In this document: positions 29,764-38,235 of the stretch, one piece after another | Layout: each line of letters opens with the position of its first letter | Position numbering within the stretch: position 1 is the stretch's first letter | Assembly: GCF_002939385.1 (NCBI RefSeq) | Contig: NZ_MULI01000013.1 | Location: 62,001-126,000 of the forward strand | Reading direction: 5' to 3' | DNA from: Streptomyces sp. MH60 | Lineage (GTDB): Bacteria > Actinomycetota > Actinomycetes > Streptomycetales > Streptomycetaceae | Length of the DNA: 64,000 nucleotides | Notes under the pieces: model-generated | The model's database searches: none | What the model saw: only the letters and a program-made list of their open reading frames with translations | Told to the model about the DNA's origin: nothing | Program-made: the position numbers and the translations under genes

Positions 29764-31222
29764 CTACTTGTAGGCCGCGAACGCCTTGGCGAAGGCGTTC
29801 GGCTCCTGGTCCACGGAGCTGCACGTGGCGTCGGCCGAGGGCTTCGGGCCGCCGGGGCAGGCCTTGTCGCGGGTCGCGGACCACATGGACAGCGCGCCCA
29901 GGCCCTTGGCCTTGGCGAACTCCACCAGCTGGGCGGCGTCGTCGACCTTGAAGACCTCACTGGCGACGTCGTTGACGCCGATCATCGGGGTGACGGCGAC
30001 CGTCTTCCAGGCGTCCGCGTCGGACCGGCCGAGGACGCCCTTGACCTGGGCCTGGGTGGCGGTGGCGGCCTGCTCGGCGTAGGTGCCCATGTCGTCGCTG
30101 TACGCGGGGCCGTAGTCCATCGCCATGATGTTGACGGCGTCGATGTCCACGCCGTTCTTCTTCGCGTCGGCGAGGAGGTCGACGCCCGCCTGGGTGAGGC
30201 CCTCGGGCATCACCGGGAGGGTGAAGGAGACGTCCAGGCCGGGGTGCTTCTTCTGGAGCGCGGCGATCGCCTGGGCGCGGCGGGTGTTGGCGGCCGTGTC
30301 GGGCAGCGCGCCGCCCTCGACGTCGAAGTCGACCTTGGTGAGCCGGTAGGCGTCGACGACCTTGCCGTACGCCGCCGCCAGGGCGTCGGCCGACGTGCAG
30401 GTCGTGCCCAGTTCGGAGCCGGAGGCGCCGCCGAAGGAGACCCGGACGTCGCCGCCCTTGGCGCGCAGGGCGCCTATCTGGTCGGCGACGGCGTCGCTGC
30501 CGAGGTCGGTGACGCCGCCCCACTTCGGGGTGCAGCCGCCGCCGTCGGTGACGAAGGCGAGGTTGTACTCCTTCACGCCCGGTCGCCTCGGCGTGCGCGA
30601 GCAGGTCGAAGGCCGGGTAGAGCGAGGTGTCGACGTACGGCGCGAAGCCGGCGCCCGCCGCGGTGCCGTCGCCGGGGGTGCCGGTGGGCGCCGGAGCGGT
30701 GGGGGTGTCGGTCGGGGTCGGCTCGGCGGTGTCGGACGCCGTGGGGGTGGGCGCGGGGGGCTCGGTGGGGCGGCCGCTGGGCTCGGGGGTGGCGCCGTCG
30801 TCGGTCGAGCACGCGGCGTCGTCGACCAGGCAACCGGTCGGGTCCGCGGTGCCGTTGACGACGAAGCCGACCGTGACGGACTCGCCGGCCCTCAGCCCGT
30901 CCGTGTCCCACTTGGGCGGGGTCACGGTGACGTGCTGCCCGTCGGCCTTCGACTCGGCGTTCCACAGCGAACCGAGCTTCGCGCCCGCGGGCAGGTCGAA
31001 CTCCAGGGTCCAGTCCGCCTTGGCCTGACCGGTGTTGTTGGTGACGACGTACTGGGCGGTGTAGCCCGTCGACCACTCGCTGGTCTTCGTGTACGCGGCG
31101 CCGACCGAGGCCGCCTGGGCGGTGCTGGTGAAGAGCAGCGCCCCGCCACCGGCCACGGCCGCCGCGACGAGGGCGCCGATCGCCTTGTTCCTGCCACTGA
31201 CCTTGCGTCGGTGCGTGCGCAT
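29764..31222 (-). pseudogene. Secreted chitinase-like GH18 protein with CBM2, interrupted by a +1 frameshift
   Basis: A signal peptide (AIGALVAAAVAGGGALLFTSTAQA) leads into a CBM2-type domain (VGAAYTKTSEWSTGYTAQYVVTNN...), then a Pro/Thr-rich linker, then a GH18 catalytic domain. The GH18 domain starts FAPYVDTSLYPAFDLLAHAEATG in the first frame and continues VKEYNLAFVTDGGGCTPKW in the next. The switch is at a CCC run, 30578-30580; one base less there (GGC-GTG) restores a single 485-aa protein. The catalytic DxDxE is present (KVDFDVEGG), and the end NAFAKAFAAYK looks intact. Either a sequencing/assembly error or a recent inactivation; everything else looks under selection. Confidence 0.8.
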
Positions 31223-31399
31223 CACGTGCCTGCCTTCGCTGTTCACGATGCCCCCGGCGGAGGACCGACGGGGGCGGGGTGGGGGTGTGGCAGCACGCTA
31301 GCGACCCGGAAACGGGCAAAGAGCCTGATCCGGACGGGGGTTGGTGATCTTAGGGTGGGCTTAAGGAAGGGATCGGGGCCGATTAATGGTCGTGCCCGG

Positions 31400-32875
31400 T
31401 CAACGGGCGCGGCCAGGCCGGACCGCCGGTGCCGGTGCCGGTGCCGGTGCCGGTGCCGGTGCCGGTGCCGAAGTCTGCGCCTGCGCACGGCCCTGCCGGC
31501 GTCGGCGTACCGCCCCGCGGTGCCCGCGCCGCGCCGGCGCCGTCCGTCCGTCCAGCTGGATCCAGATCCGCACCTCGGTGCCGCCCAGCACGGAGGAGCC
31601 GATGCGTACGTCGCCGCCGGTCGACTCGGCCATCCGGCGCACGATGTCCAGGCCGAGCCCGGTCGAGCCGTCGGTGCCGGAGCCCCGGCCGCGGGCCATG
31701 GCCGCCTCGGGGTCGGTTATGCCGGTGCCCGCGTCGGAGACCAGCACGATCACCGCGTCCTCGCCGTTGTGCAGGTCGACGGCGAAGGCGGTGCCCTCCG
31801 CGGTGTGCCGGAAGACGTTGCCGAGCAGGGCGTCGAGGGAGGCGGCCAGGTCGGCACGGGCCACGGGTATGCGCACCGGCCGGTCGGCGCCGGCCACCCG
31901 CCACTTGCGGCCCTCGTCCTCGGCGAGCGCCGACCAGAACCCCATCCGCTCCCGGACCACCTCCGCCGCGTCGCACCCGGCGCCGGGACCGGCGGCCGCC
32001 GTCTGCGGCTTGGCGTCCCGTGCCGTGCGGATGATGGTGTCGACCTCGCGCTCCAGCTGCTCGACGGCGGCCCGGGTCTGCTCGGCGGCCGGACCGTCGC
32101 CGAGCGAGGCGGCGTTGAGGCGCAGCACGGTCAGCGGGGTGCGCAGCCGGTGGGACAGGTCGGCGGCCAGCTCCCGTTCGTTGGCGAGGAGCTGGACGAC
32201 CTGGTCGGCCATGGAGTTGAACGCGACCGCCGCGCGCCGCAGTTCGTCCGGCCCCTCCACGGGCACCCGCGCGCCCAGCTTGCCCTCCCCCAGTTCGTGC
32301 GCCCCGTCGACCAGGCGCCGCGCGGGCTGCACCATCCGTACGCCCAGCCGGTCGGCGACCGCGACCGAGCCGACGATCAGGGCGGCGCCCACCGCGGCCA
32401 GCACCGCCCAGGCCGTGCCGACGCCGTTGGTCACCTCGGACTCGGGGACGTACACCTCGACGACGGCGATCTGTCCGGAGCTGAGCGCGACCGGCTGGAG
32501 CAGGGTGGACCCGCCGCCCACCTCGGTGGTGGAGGCCCGCCCCATCTCCCGTACGGCGGCGATGTCCTCGTCGGTGGCGCGCTGCCGGCCGAGGTCGGTG
32601 GCGCCGCCGGTCTCCGCGTCCCCGGACCCGGCGCCGGGTGCCGGTAGGTGCACGGCCATCCCGGCGTCCGAACCGGCGGAGGCGACGACGCGTTCCAGCT
32701 GCTCGCGGTCGGTGGTGATGGACAGGGCCGGGGCGACGGCGGCGGCCTCCCGTTCGGCGTTGGAGAAGGCGCGGTCGCGGGCCATCTCCCGGATGACGAG
32801 GCCGAGCGGCACGGCGAAGGCGACCACGACCATCGCGGTGACCGCCAGCGAGACCTTGACCAGGGCCCATCTCAT
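31400..32875 (-). CDS. Two-component sensor histidine kinase
   Basis: This 491-aa membrane kinase has TM1 near residues 6-28, an extracytoplasmic sensor region to about 153, TM2 near 154-175, and HAMP. The phosphoacceptor His242 lies in LSHRLRTPLTVLRL, and the ATPase domain has N-box NVFRHTAEG, DAGTGI and GSTGLGLDIV. The ATG overlaps the response regulator stop (ATGA). The C-terminus runs into an Ala-Pro repeat coded by a hexamer microsatellite, then VRPGRAR. The stimulus is unknown; it resembles CseC/CutS-type kinases in layout. Confidence 0.93.
   Translation of the reverse strand: MRWALVKVSLAVTAMVVVAFAVPLGLVIREMARDRAFSNAEREAAAVAPALSITTDREQLERVVASAGSDAGMAVHLPAPGAGSGDAETGGATDLGRQRATDEDIAAVREMGRASTTEVGGGSTLLQPVALSSGQIAVVEVYVPESEVTNGVGTAWAVLAAVGAALIVGSVAVADRLGVRMVQPARRLVDGAHELGEGKLGARVPVEGPDELRRAAVAFNSMADQVVQLLANERELAADLSHRLRTPLTVLRLNAASLGDGPAAEQTRAAVEQLEREVDTIIRTARDAKPQTAAAGPGAGCDAAEVVRERMGFWSALAEDEGRKWRVAGADRPVRIPVARADLAASLDALLGNVFRHTAEGTAFAVDLHNGEDAVIVLVSDAGTGITDPEAAMARGRGSGTDGSTGLGLDIVRRMAESTGGDVRIGSSVLGGTEVRIWIQLDGRTAPARRGHRGAVRRRRQGRAQAQTSAPAPAPAPAPAPAPAVRPGRAR
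31426..31470. repeat. CCGGTG hexamer microsatellite (about 7.5 units)
   Basis: Tandem CCGGTG units encode an AP(AP)n tail at the C-terminus of the histidine kinase on the minus strand. The same hexamer (complement CACCGG) recurs at 37381-37420, again at the 3' end of a minus-strand gene. Confidence 0.95.
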
Positions 32876-33576
32876 CGCGGTGGCTCCAGTCGTGGTGGCT
32901 CCAGCTTCACGCCGACACCGCGCAGGGTGTGCAGATAGCGCGGCCGGGCCGCGGTCTCGCCGAGCTTGCGCCGCAGCCAGGACAGGTGGACGTCGATGGT
33001 CTGGTCGTCGCCGTAGGACTGCTGCCAGACCTCGGCGAGCAGTTCCTTGCGGGGCACGACGACCCCGGGGCGGCCGGCCAGGAAGGCGAGCAGGTCGAAC
33101 TCGCGGCGGGTCAGGTCGAGGACCGCGCCGTCCAGTTCGGCCTGGCGGCGCAGCGGGTCGACGGTGAGGCCGCCGACCCGCAGGACCGTGGGCGCCGCCG
33201 CCTCCGCGGGGCCGCCGCGGGCGCGGCGCAGGACGGCCGCCATCCGGGCCGACAGGTGCTCCACGGAGAACGGTTTGGTGAGGTAGTCGTCCGCGCCCGC
33301 GTTCAACAGCCGTACGATCTCCGCCTCGTCGTCCCGGGCGGTGGCGACGATCACCGGTACGTCGGTGATGCCGCGCAACATCTTCAGCGCCTCGGAGCCG
33401 TCCAGATCGGGCAGTCCGAGGTCCAGGATCACCACGTCGAACCGGAAATGGGCGACCTCGCGCAGCGCCTCCAGTGCCGTGCCCACGCTGCGCACGGTGT
33501 GCGAGGCGTCGGTCAGCTGCCGGATGAGCGCCGAGCGTACGAACTGGTCGTCCTCGACCACGAGCACACTTGCCAT
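32872..33576 (-). CDS. OmpR-family response regulator
   Basis: This 234-aa regulator has a receiver domain with phosphoacceptor Asp52 in VVILDLGLPDLDG, the acidic pair VVEDDQF and the switch lysine in YLTKPFSVEHLSARM. The winged-helix DNA-binding domain is seen in LTRREFDLLAFLAGRPGVVVPRKELL and TIDVHLSWLRRKLGE. It is cotranscribed with the kinase that follows. Upstream, divergently, is a secreted Ser/Pro-rich protein which could be a target. A GTG nine bases further upstream is an alternative start. Confidence 0.93.
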   Translation of the reverse strand: MASVLVVEDDQFVRSALIRQLTDASHTVRSVGTALEALREVAHFRFDVVILDLGLPDLDGSEALKMLRGITDVPVIVATARDDEAEIVRLLNAGADDYLTKPFSVEHLSARMAAVLRRARGGPAEAAAPTVLRVGGLTVDPLRRQAELDGAVLDLTRREFDLLAFLAGRPGVVVPRKELLAEVWQQSYGDDQTIDVHLSWLRRKLGETAARPRYLHTLRGVGVKLEPPRLEPPR

Positions 33577-33686
33577 GGGCGGCACCGTACGCCATGCGAA
33601 CCGGCCCGGTCCGAGCCTGTGGACAACTCCACCCGGACCCGCGTCACAGCGCTTTCGGGCGACACGCGTGGGGCGGGTGAGGCAGT

Positions 33687-34262
33687 ATGGCCGCGATGCG
33701 CAGAGGACTCGTCCACGTGATCGCCTGGCTGCTCGCCACCGGCGCGGCGGTCACGCTGTCGTGGTGGGGCGTGCACACGGTGATGGCCGGCACGGCCTAC
33801 GACGCCCCCCGGGCGCTGCCGATCACGGCGGCCGACGCGAGCGTGCGGGACGGGGAGGGCGACGACGGGGAGCCCCTGGCGTCGTCCACCAGCCGGCCCT
33901 CGCCGTCGCCGTCGCCGTCGTCGGGCAGCCCGTCGCCGACACCGAGCGGGACGTCCCGCGAGCCCGCCCCCGCCCCGTCGCGCACCGCGCCGTCCACCAC
34001 ACCGTCCGAGGACCCGGCGAGCCCCGCACCCGACACGTCCGGCGAGGTCAGGAGTTACGACACCGACGGGGGCCGCGCGGTCTTCGACCTCGGTACGTCG
34101 TCCGCGTCCCTGGTGTCGGCGACGCCGGGCACGGGCTGGTCGATGCAGGTGTGGAAGACGGAGTCGTGGATCCGGGTGGAGTTCACCTCGGGCGCGGACC
34201 GGGTGTCGGTGTTCTGCACCTGGCACGACGGGCCGCCGCGGGTGGAGATCGGCAGCTACTGA
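33687..34262 (+). CDS. Membrane-anchored or secreted protein with Ser/Pro-rich linker
   Basis: The protein has 191 aa. An N-terminal hydrophobic segment (VHVIAWLLATGAAVTLSWWGVHTVM) is likely an uncleaved anchor. A Ser/Pro/Thr-rich stalk follows at about 65-118 (SPSPSPSSGSPSPTPSG type). The C-terminal domain of about 70 residues (SYDTDGGRAVFDLGTSSASLVSATPGTGWSMQVWKTE) is beta-rich with one cysteine near the end. I do not recognise a named family beyond generic Streptomyces secreted proteins. It is divergent from the two-component system and may report the envelope state it senses (inference). Confidence 0.7.
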   Translation: MAAMRRGLVHVIAWLLATGAAVTLSWWGVHTVMAGTAYDAPRALPITAADASVRDGEGDDGEPLASSTSRPSPSPSPSSGSPSPTPSGTSREPAPAPSRTAPSTTPSEDPASPAPDTSGEVRSYDTDGGRAVFDLGTSSASLVSATPGTGWSMQVWKTESWIRVEFTSGADRVSVFCTWHDGPPRVEIGSY

Positions 34263-34290
34263 ACCAACGCGGTCGGCAGCCGGGAGAGGC

Positions 34291-35160
34291 TCACTTGAAG
34301 ACGGACTCCGGCGGCGCGGGCGAGTCCACCGCCACCGCGTCCGTCACGGGCTGGGCGCCGCCGGTGAAGTCGGTGAGCGCGCGGCCCTGTTCCACGCGCG
34401 CGGGGTGCGGGTCGGAGGCGGCCCTGCGGGTGAGTTCGGCGACCGGCAGCGGGTGGTCGGCGGCGACCAGGATCGCGTTGCCGAAGCGTTTGCCGCGCAG
34501 GACGGCCGGGTCGGCGACGAGGGCGAGTTCGGCGAACCGGGCGGCGGCGGTGGCGATCTGGCCGCGCAGGTGGGCGAGCGGCGGGCCGTCGGCGAGGTTG
34601 GCGGCGTAGACCCCGCCGGGCACGAGTGCGCGCCGCACCTCGTCGAGGAACTCGGTGGAGGTCAGGTGGGCCGGTGTGCGGGCTCCGCCGAAGACGTCCG
34701 CGACGACCAGGTCCGCCCAGCCGTCGGGCACCTTGGCCAGCCCGGCGCGGGCGTCGGCGGAACGCACCCGTATCCGCGCGCCGGGGTCCAGGGGCAGCTC
34801 CCGGCGGACCAGGTGGACGAGGGCGGCGTCCCGCTCGACGACCTGCTGGGTGGAGCGGGGGCGGGTGGCGGCGACGTAACGGGCGAGGGTGAGGGCGCCG
34901 CCGCCGAGGTGCACGGCCCGGACCGGCCTGCCCGGCGGGGCGGCGAGGTCGATGACGTGGCCGATGCGGCGCTGGTACTCGAAGGACAGGTACGCCGGGT
35001 CGTCGAGGTCGACGTGCGACTGCGGGGCGCCGTCGATCAGCAGCGTCCAGGCCCGCGGCCGGTCCCGGTCGGGCACCAGCTCGGCACGCCCCCCGTCGAC
35101 GTCCTCGACGACGGCCTCGACGGCTGCGCGCCCGCGCCGGGCGTTCCTGGACTTTCCCAT
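34291..35160 (-). CDS. Spermidine synthase-like SAM-dependent protein
   Basis: This 289-aa Rossmann protein resembles spermidine synthases: YLSFEYQRRIGHVIDL, then the motif VRAVHLGGGALTLARYVA, then QQVVERDAALVHLVRRELPL and DLVVADVFGGARTPAHLTSTEFLDEVRRAL. The polyamine gatekeeper region is only partly recognisable, and the acidic catalytic residue seen as DVFGG is in the equivalent position. Such single-domain proteins are common in actinobacteria, and polyamine activity has not been generally proven. It is convergent with the secreted-protein gene. Confidence 0.75.
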   Translation of the reverse strand: MGKSRNARRGRAAVEAVVEDVDGGRAELVPDRDRPRAWTLLIDGAPQSHVDLDDPAYLSFEYQRRIGHVIDLAAPPGRPVRAVHLGGGALTLARYVAATRPRSTQQVVERDAALVHLVRRELPLDPGARIRVRSADARAGLAKVPDGWADLVVADVFGGARTPAHLTSTEFLDEVRRALVPGGVYAANLADGPPLAHLRGQIATAAARFAELALVADPAVLRGKRFGNAILVAADHPLPVAELTRRAASDPHPARVEQGRALTDFTGGAQPVTDAVAVDSPAPPESVFK

Positions 35161-35215
35161 CGGGCCATTATCGGTCGGCGGCGGGACCGCGCCCCGGCGG
35201 CCTGCCCGGCGGTGC

Positions 35216-35596
35216 TCAGCGGCAGCTGTCCGCGGCCCTGATCAGCCGGGCCGCCTCGCCCAGCGCGGCCCGCAGGACGGCGGGGTCGGTCGCCAGGTCC
35301 GCCTCGCCGGGCGGCAGCAGCCAGTCGGAGCCCTCCACGGGCGGCTCGGGCGCCGGGACGATGCTCAGTCCGCGGCCGTCCGTCTCCGTGCAGGTGCTGC
35401 CCGGCACGTCCCAGGCGGCGGCGGTGCCCGGCGGCACCAGGAACCCCAGGGTGTCGCAGCCGTCGTCGTGGATCACCGAGCCCACCCCCTCACCGGCTCC
35501 CCGCCTGAGGATGTCGACCGCCTCCAGACCCTGACGGGTCGGCACGGTGACGACGTCACAGGCGTCGCAGGGGGGATCGCTGATGCTGGTGTCCAT
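35216..35596 (-). CDS. Small conserved Streptomyces protein, possibly Prim-Pol-related
   Basis: This 126-aa protein begins MDTSISDPPCDACDVVTVP and has a CDAC motif near the start. It has the segment DTLGFLVPPGTAAAW and ends ALGEAARLIRAADSCR. GGAGG upstream supports the ATG at 35596; the frame is open to 35671. The FLVPPGT and C-terminal pattern remind me of Streptomyces proteins annotated as bifunctional DNA primase/polymerase N-terminal-like, but it is much shorter and I see no catalytic metal residues. The role is unknown. It is divergent from the large regulator downstream. Confidence 0.55.
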   Translation of the reverse strand: MDTSISDPPCDACDVVTVPTRQGLEAVDILRRGAGEGVGSVIHDDGCDTLGFLVPPGTAAAWDVPGSTCTETDGRGLSIVPAPEPPVEGSDWLLPPGEADLATDPAVLRAALGEAARLIRAADSCR

Positions 35597-35880
35597 CCCG
35601 GCCTCCACCACGGAACTCCTCCTCGGACGAGCGGCTCGGGAGTCGGGGGCCTCCCGGTCCACCCCGTTCAACGCGGCGGACCGTCAACGGCTACGGCCCA
35701 GGGCCGCCGCAAAGGATGGCACTTCATGGCAGATCGTGGATGAGATATCCGGTTTGTAGCCAAACAGCGCGTGGCCGCTCCGTCACAGCCGGTACGTTCT
35801 TGCTCGCCGGAAACAGGGCCGCCAGCCTTGCTCGCCCCTGTCCCGGCATGGTTCGACGGTTCGCACGAGAGGACCCGGCC

Positions 35881-37203
35881 ATGGCGTCGTCAACGGTGAC
35901 CTCCGCCCAGCCCGAACGGCCACCGCGGCCGAACCGCGCCTTCAGGCGGTTGCGCGGCCGGCGCTCCCCGGCGGAGTTCGCGGCGGCGGTCCGCCGGGCC
36001 GCGCGCGAGATCGGCGAGCGGGTCAGCTGCGACGCGCGCTACGTCGGCCGGGTCGAGGCGGGTGAGATCCGCTGTCCCAACTACGCCTACGAGCGGGTGT
36101 TCCTGCACATGTTCCCCGGCCGCACGCTCACCGACCTGGGGTTCGCGCCCCGCTCGTCGGTGCGTGGACGCCAGACGCGTACCACCGGTGAGACGCGAGG
36201 GGCGGGTGAGCCGTATGAGACGTATGACACGCGAGACACGCAAGACCTGTACGAAACGCACGACAACAACGAGGAGAGCGACGTGCTGCGTCGCGCATTC
36301 ATGACGAGCGGTGCCACGGTGGCCGCCGCCTCGCTGGGCCCCCTGGGACTCGCCCTCGACGCCGCGGCGGCCGGGCGCCCCACGCGCCGGGCCGGGACGG
36401 GCGAGGCCGGCGCCCTCGAAGAGGCCGTCCGCCGGATCCGGCTGCTCGACGACCGGCACGGCGCGGACGGCCTCTACCGGCGCGCGGCGGCCCCGCTGCG
36501 CACCGCGTACGCGCTCCTGGACGCCGGCGCCTCCCGGCAGGCGACCGCGGACCGGCTCTACACGGGCGCCGGTGAACTGGCGATCTCCGTCGGCTGGCTG
36601 GCGCACGCCTTCTGCAACATGGCGTTCCTGGCCCGCGACGCCGGCCGCCCGCGCGAGGCGGTACGGGCGGCCCAGGCCGCGCAGCGCGCCGCCCGACCGC
36701 TGGGCTCGGCCCGGCTGATGTCCCTGCTCGCGCTGCGCGAGGCGGGCGGCTGGGCGGGGCTCGCGGACCGCGTCGGCTGCGAGCAGGCGCTGGTCCGCGC
36801 GCAGACCTTCTTCGAGCGGGGCCCCTCGGACACCGACCCCGAGTGGATGAGCTTCTACGGCGAGGCCGAGCTGGAGGGGCTGGAAGCGCAGTGCTGGTCC
36901 ACCCTGGGCGACTGGCCGCGGGCCGCCCGGCACGCGCGGCGGGCGGCGGATCTCCAGGACCCGCACTTCACCCGGAACCTCGCGCTGTACTCGGCGGAGC
37001 TGGCGGACGACCTGGCCCGCGGCGGCCGCCCCGACGAAGCGGCGGGGGCGGGCATGCGGGTGCTGGACCTGCTGGACGAGGTCCAGTCCTCCCGCATCCA
37101 CACGATGCTGGCGGGCACGGCCCGGGTCCTCCTCCCCCACCGCCGCGCGTCGGGCGTCTCCGCCTTCCTGGACCGCCACGGAGCGCTGCCGCGACCGGCA
37201 TAG
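35881..37203 (+). CDS. NsdA-like TPR-type regulator
   Basis: This 440-aa soluble protein starts at ATG with GAGAGGA upstream. Its N-terminal region (RGRRSPAEFAAAVRRAAREIGERVSCDARYVGRVEAGEIRCPNYAYERVF) resembles an XRE HTH. A polar linker with DTRDTQDLYETHDNNEE follows. Then comes a Tat-like stretch RRAFMTSGATVAAASLGPLGLAL, and the C-terminal half is alpha-helical repeats of TPR type (AAQRAARPLGSARLMSLLALREAG; EAQCWSTLGDWPRAARHARRA). This architecture matches NsdA, known as a negative regulator of antibiotic synthesis and sporulation in S. coelicolor. Whether this is a true NsdA orthologue or a paralogue is uncertain. Confidence 0.65.
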   Translation: MASSTVTSAQPERPPRPNRAFRRLRGRRSPAEFAAAVRRAAREIGERVSCDARYVGRVEAGEIRCPNYAYERVFLHMFPGRTLTDLGFAPRSSVRGRQTRTTGETRGAGEPYETYDTRDTQDLYETHDNNEESDVLRRAFMTSGATVAAASLGPLGLALDAAAAGRPTRRAGTGEAGALEEAVRRIRLLDDRHGADGLYRRAAAPLRTAYALLDAGASRQATADRLYTGAGELAISVGWLAHAFCNMAFLARDAGRPREAVRAAQAAQRAARPLGSARLMSLLALREAGGWAGLADRVGCEQALVRAQTFFERGPSDTDPEWMSFYGEAELEGLEAQCWSTLGDWPRAARHARRAADLQDPHFTRNLALYSAELADDLARGGRPDEAAGAGMRVLDLLDEVQSSRIHTMLAGTARVLLPHRRASGVSAFLDRHGALPRPA

Positions 37204-37208
37204 CCCCC

Positions 37209-37312
37209 AGCTGCGGGCAGTCGTGCCGTGCCCCGCTCCGTAGCCACGGCCAGCCGTGCACCACTCCGTAGCTGCGGGCAGTCGTGCCGCTGGGGCGGCA
37301 CGGGTGGGCGCA
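37209..37312. repeat. Intergenic repeat: one 44-bp unit and one 20-bp half unit
   Basis: The 20-mer AGCTGCGGGCAGTCGTGCCG occurs at 37209-37228 and again at 37270-37289. The second is followed by a further 23 bases identical to the copy at 59540-59583. The shared block contains the hairpin CGTGCCGC-TGGG-GCGGCACG. It lies after the regulator stop in a 222-bp gap that otherwise carries only a degenerate extension and the hexamer repeat. Confidence 0.9.
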
Positions 37313-37380
37313 GCGGCACCCCGCAACGCCGGGCCGCGTCCCCACCCTGCCCAGCCACAGCACCGCGCACCGTAAACGAG

Positions 37381-37420
37381 CACCGGCACCGGCACCGGCA
37401 CCGGCACCGGCACCGGCACC
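37381..37420. repeat. CACCGG hexamer microsatellite (about 6.7 units)
   Basis: Forty bases of CACCGG repeats end five bases before the stop codon complement of the phosphatase gene, so they lie just downstream of that gene. The unit is the same as at 31426-31470. Confidence 0.95.
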
Positions 37421-37425
37421 AACCG

Positions 37426-38022
37426 TCAGCCGACCAGATGCCCCAGGTCGTTCCAGCCCTCCACGGCCGGCTCCCCGTACGCCCACCCCAGCACCGACAG
37501 CGACGTCGGGTTCAGCCGTATCCGTGCCCCGAAGGTCAGCGGCAGCCCCAGCCACCGCGCCCCGATGGCCCGCAGAATGTGCCCGTGGGCGAAGACGAGC
37601 ACGTCCCGCTCCGCCTCCCGCGCCCACGCCACCACCTCGTCCGCGCGCGCGGTGACGTCCGCCACACCCTCCCCCTCCGGGACGCCGTCCCGCCAGATCA
37701 GCCAGCCGGGCCGCACGGCCTGGATCTGCTCCGGCGTCATGCCCTCGTACGCCCCGTAGTCCCACTCCAGCAGCGTGTCCCACGCGCGGGCGCGCTCGCC
37801 GAAACCGGCCAGCTCACAGGTCTCGCTCGCGCGCACCAGCGGACTGGTCCGCACCTCCACGCCGGGCAGCCCGTCCAGCGGCGCCCGGTGCAGCCGCTCG
37901 CCGAGCAGCTTCGCGCCGCGCCGGCCCTCCTCCAGGAGCGGCACGTCGGTCCTGCCGGTGTGTCTGCCGGACAGCGACCACTCCGTCTGTCCGTGCCGGG
38001 CCAGCAGGATGCGCGGTGCCAT
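37426..38022 (-). CDS. Histidine phosphatase family protein (phosphoglycerate mutase-like)
   Basis: The protein has 198 aa. The catalytic RHG motif lies in [22 protein letters not shown], the second arginine in [17 protein letters not shown], the acid region in [17 protein letters not shown], and the second histidine in [20 protein letters not shown]. All residues needed for phosphohydrolase activity are present. Substrate cannot be told; a broad-specificity phosphatase or adenosylcobalamin/fructose bisphosphatase-like role is possible. It stands alone, divergent from the PAP2 protein. Confidence 0.88.
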   Translation of the reverse strand: MAPRILLARHGQTEWSLSGRHTGRTDVPLLEEGRRGAKLLGERLHRAPLDGLPGVEVRTSPLVRASETCELAGFGERARAWDTLLEWDYGAYEGMTPEQIQAVRPGWLIWRDGVPEGEGVADVTARADEVVAWAREAERDVLVFAHGHILRAIGARWLGLPLTFGARIRLNPTSLSVLGWAYGEPAVEGWNDLGHLVG

Positions 38023-38235
38023 GAAGGGGCCTTTCCGGGAGAAATGTCTGAGGGGACCCCTCCATCATCCCGTACCGCCCCTACGGGCAACCCGAGGGGC
38101 GGCGCCCGCGTCTATCACGTCCGAGGGCGCTTCGCGGAGCGGTCGCGGTGAGGCCGTAGAGTGGCTCGCCCGTGTCCGTCCAGGCGCACGAGTGAGCGAG
38201 AAGTGAGAAGCGTGAGAAGGGGGAGGGCGATCGGA

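Noticed and set aside
31426..31470. Possible CRISPR array from regular repeats
   Set aside because: Six-base tandem units without spacers; it is a microsatellite.
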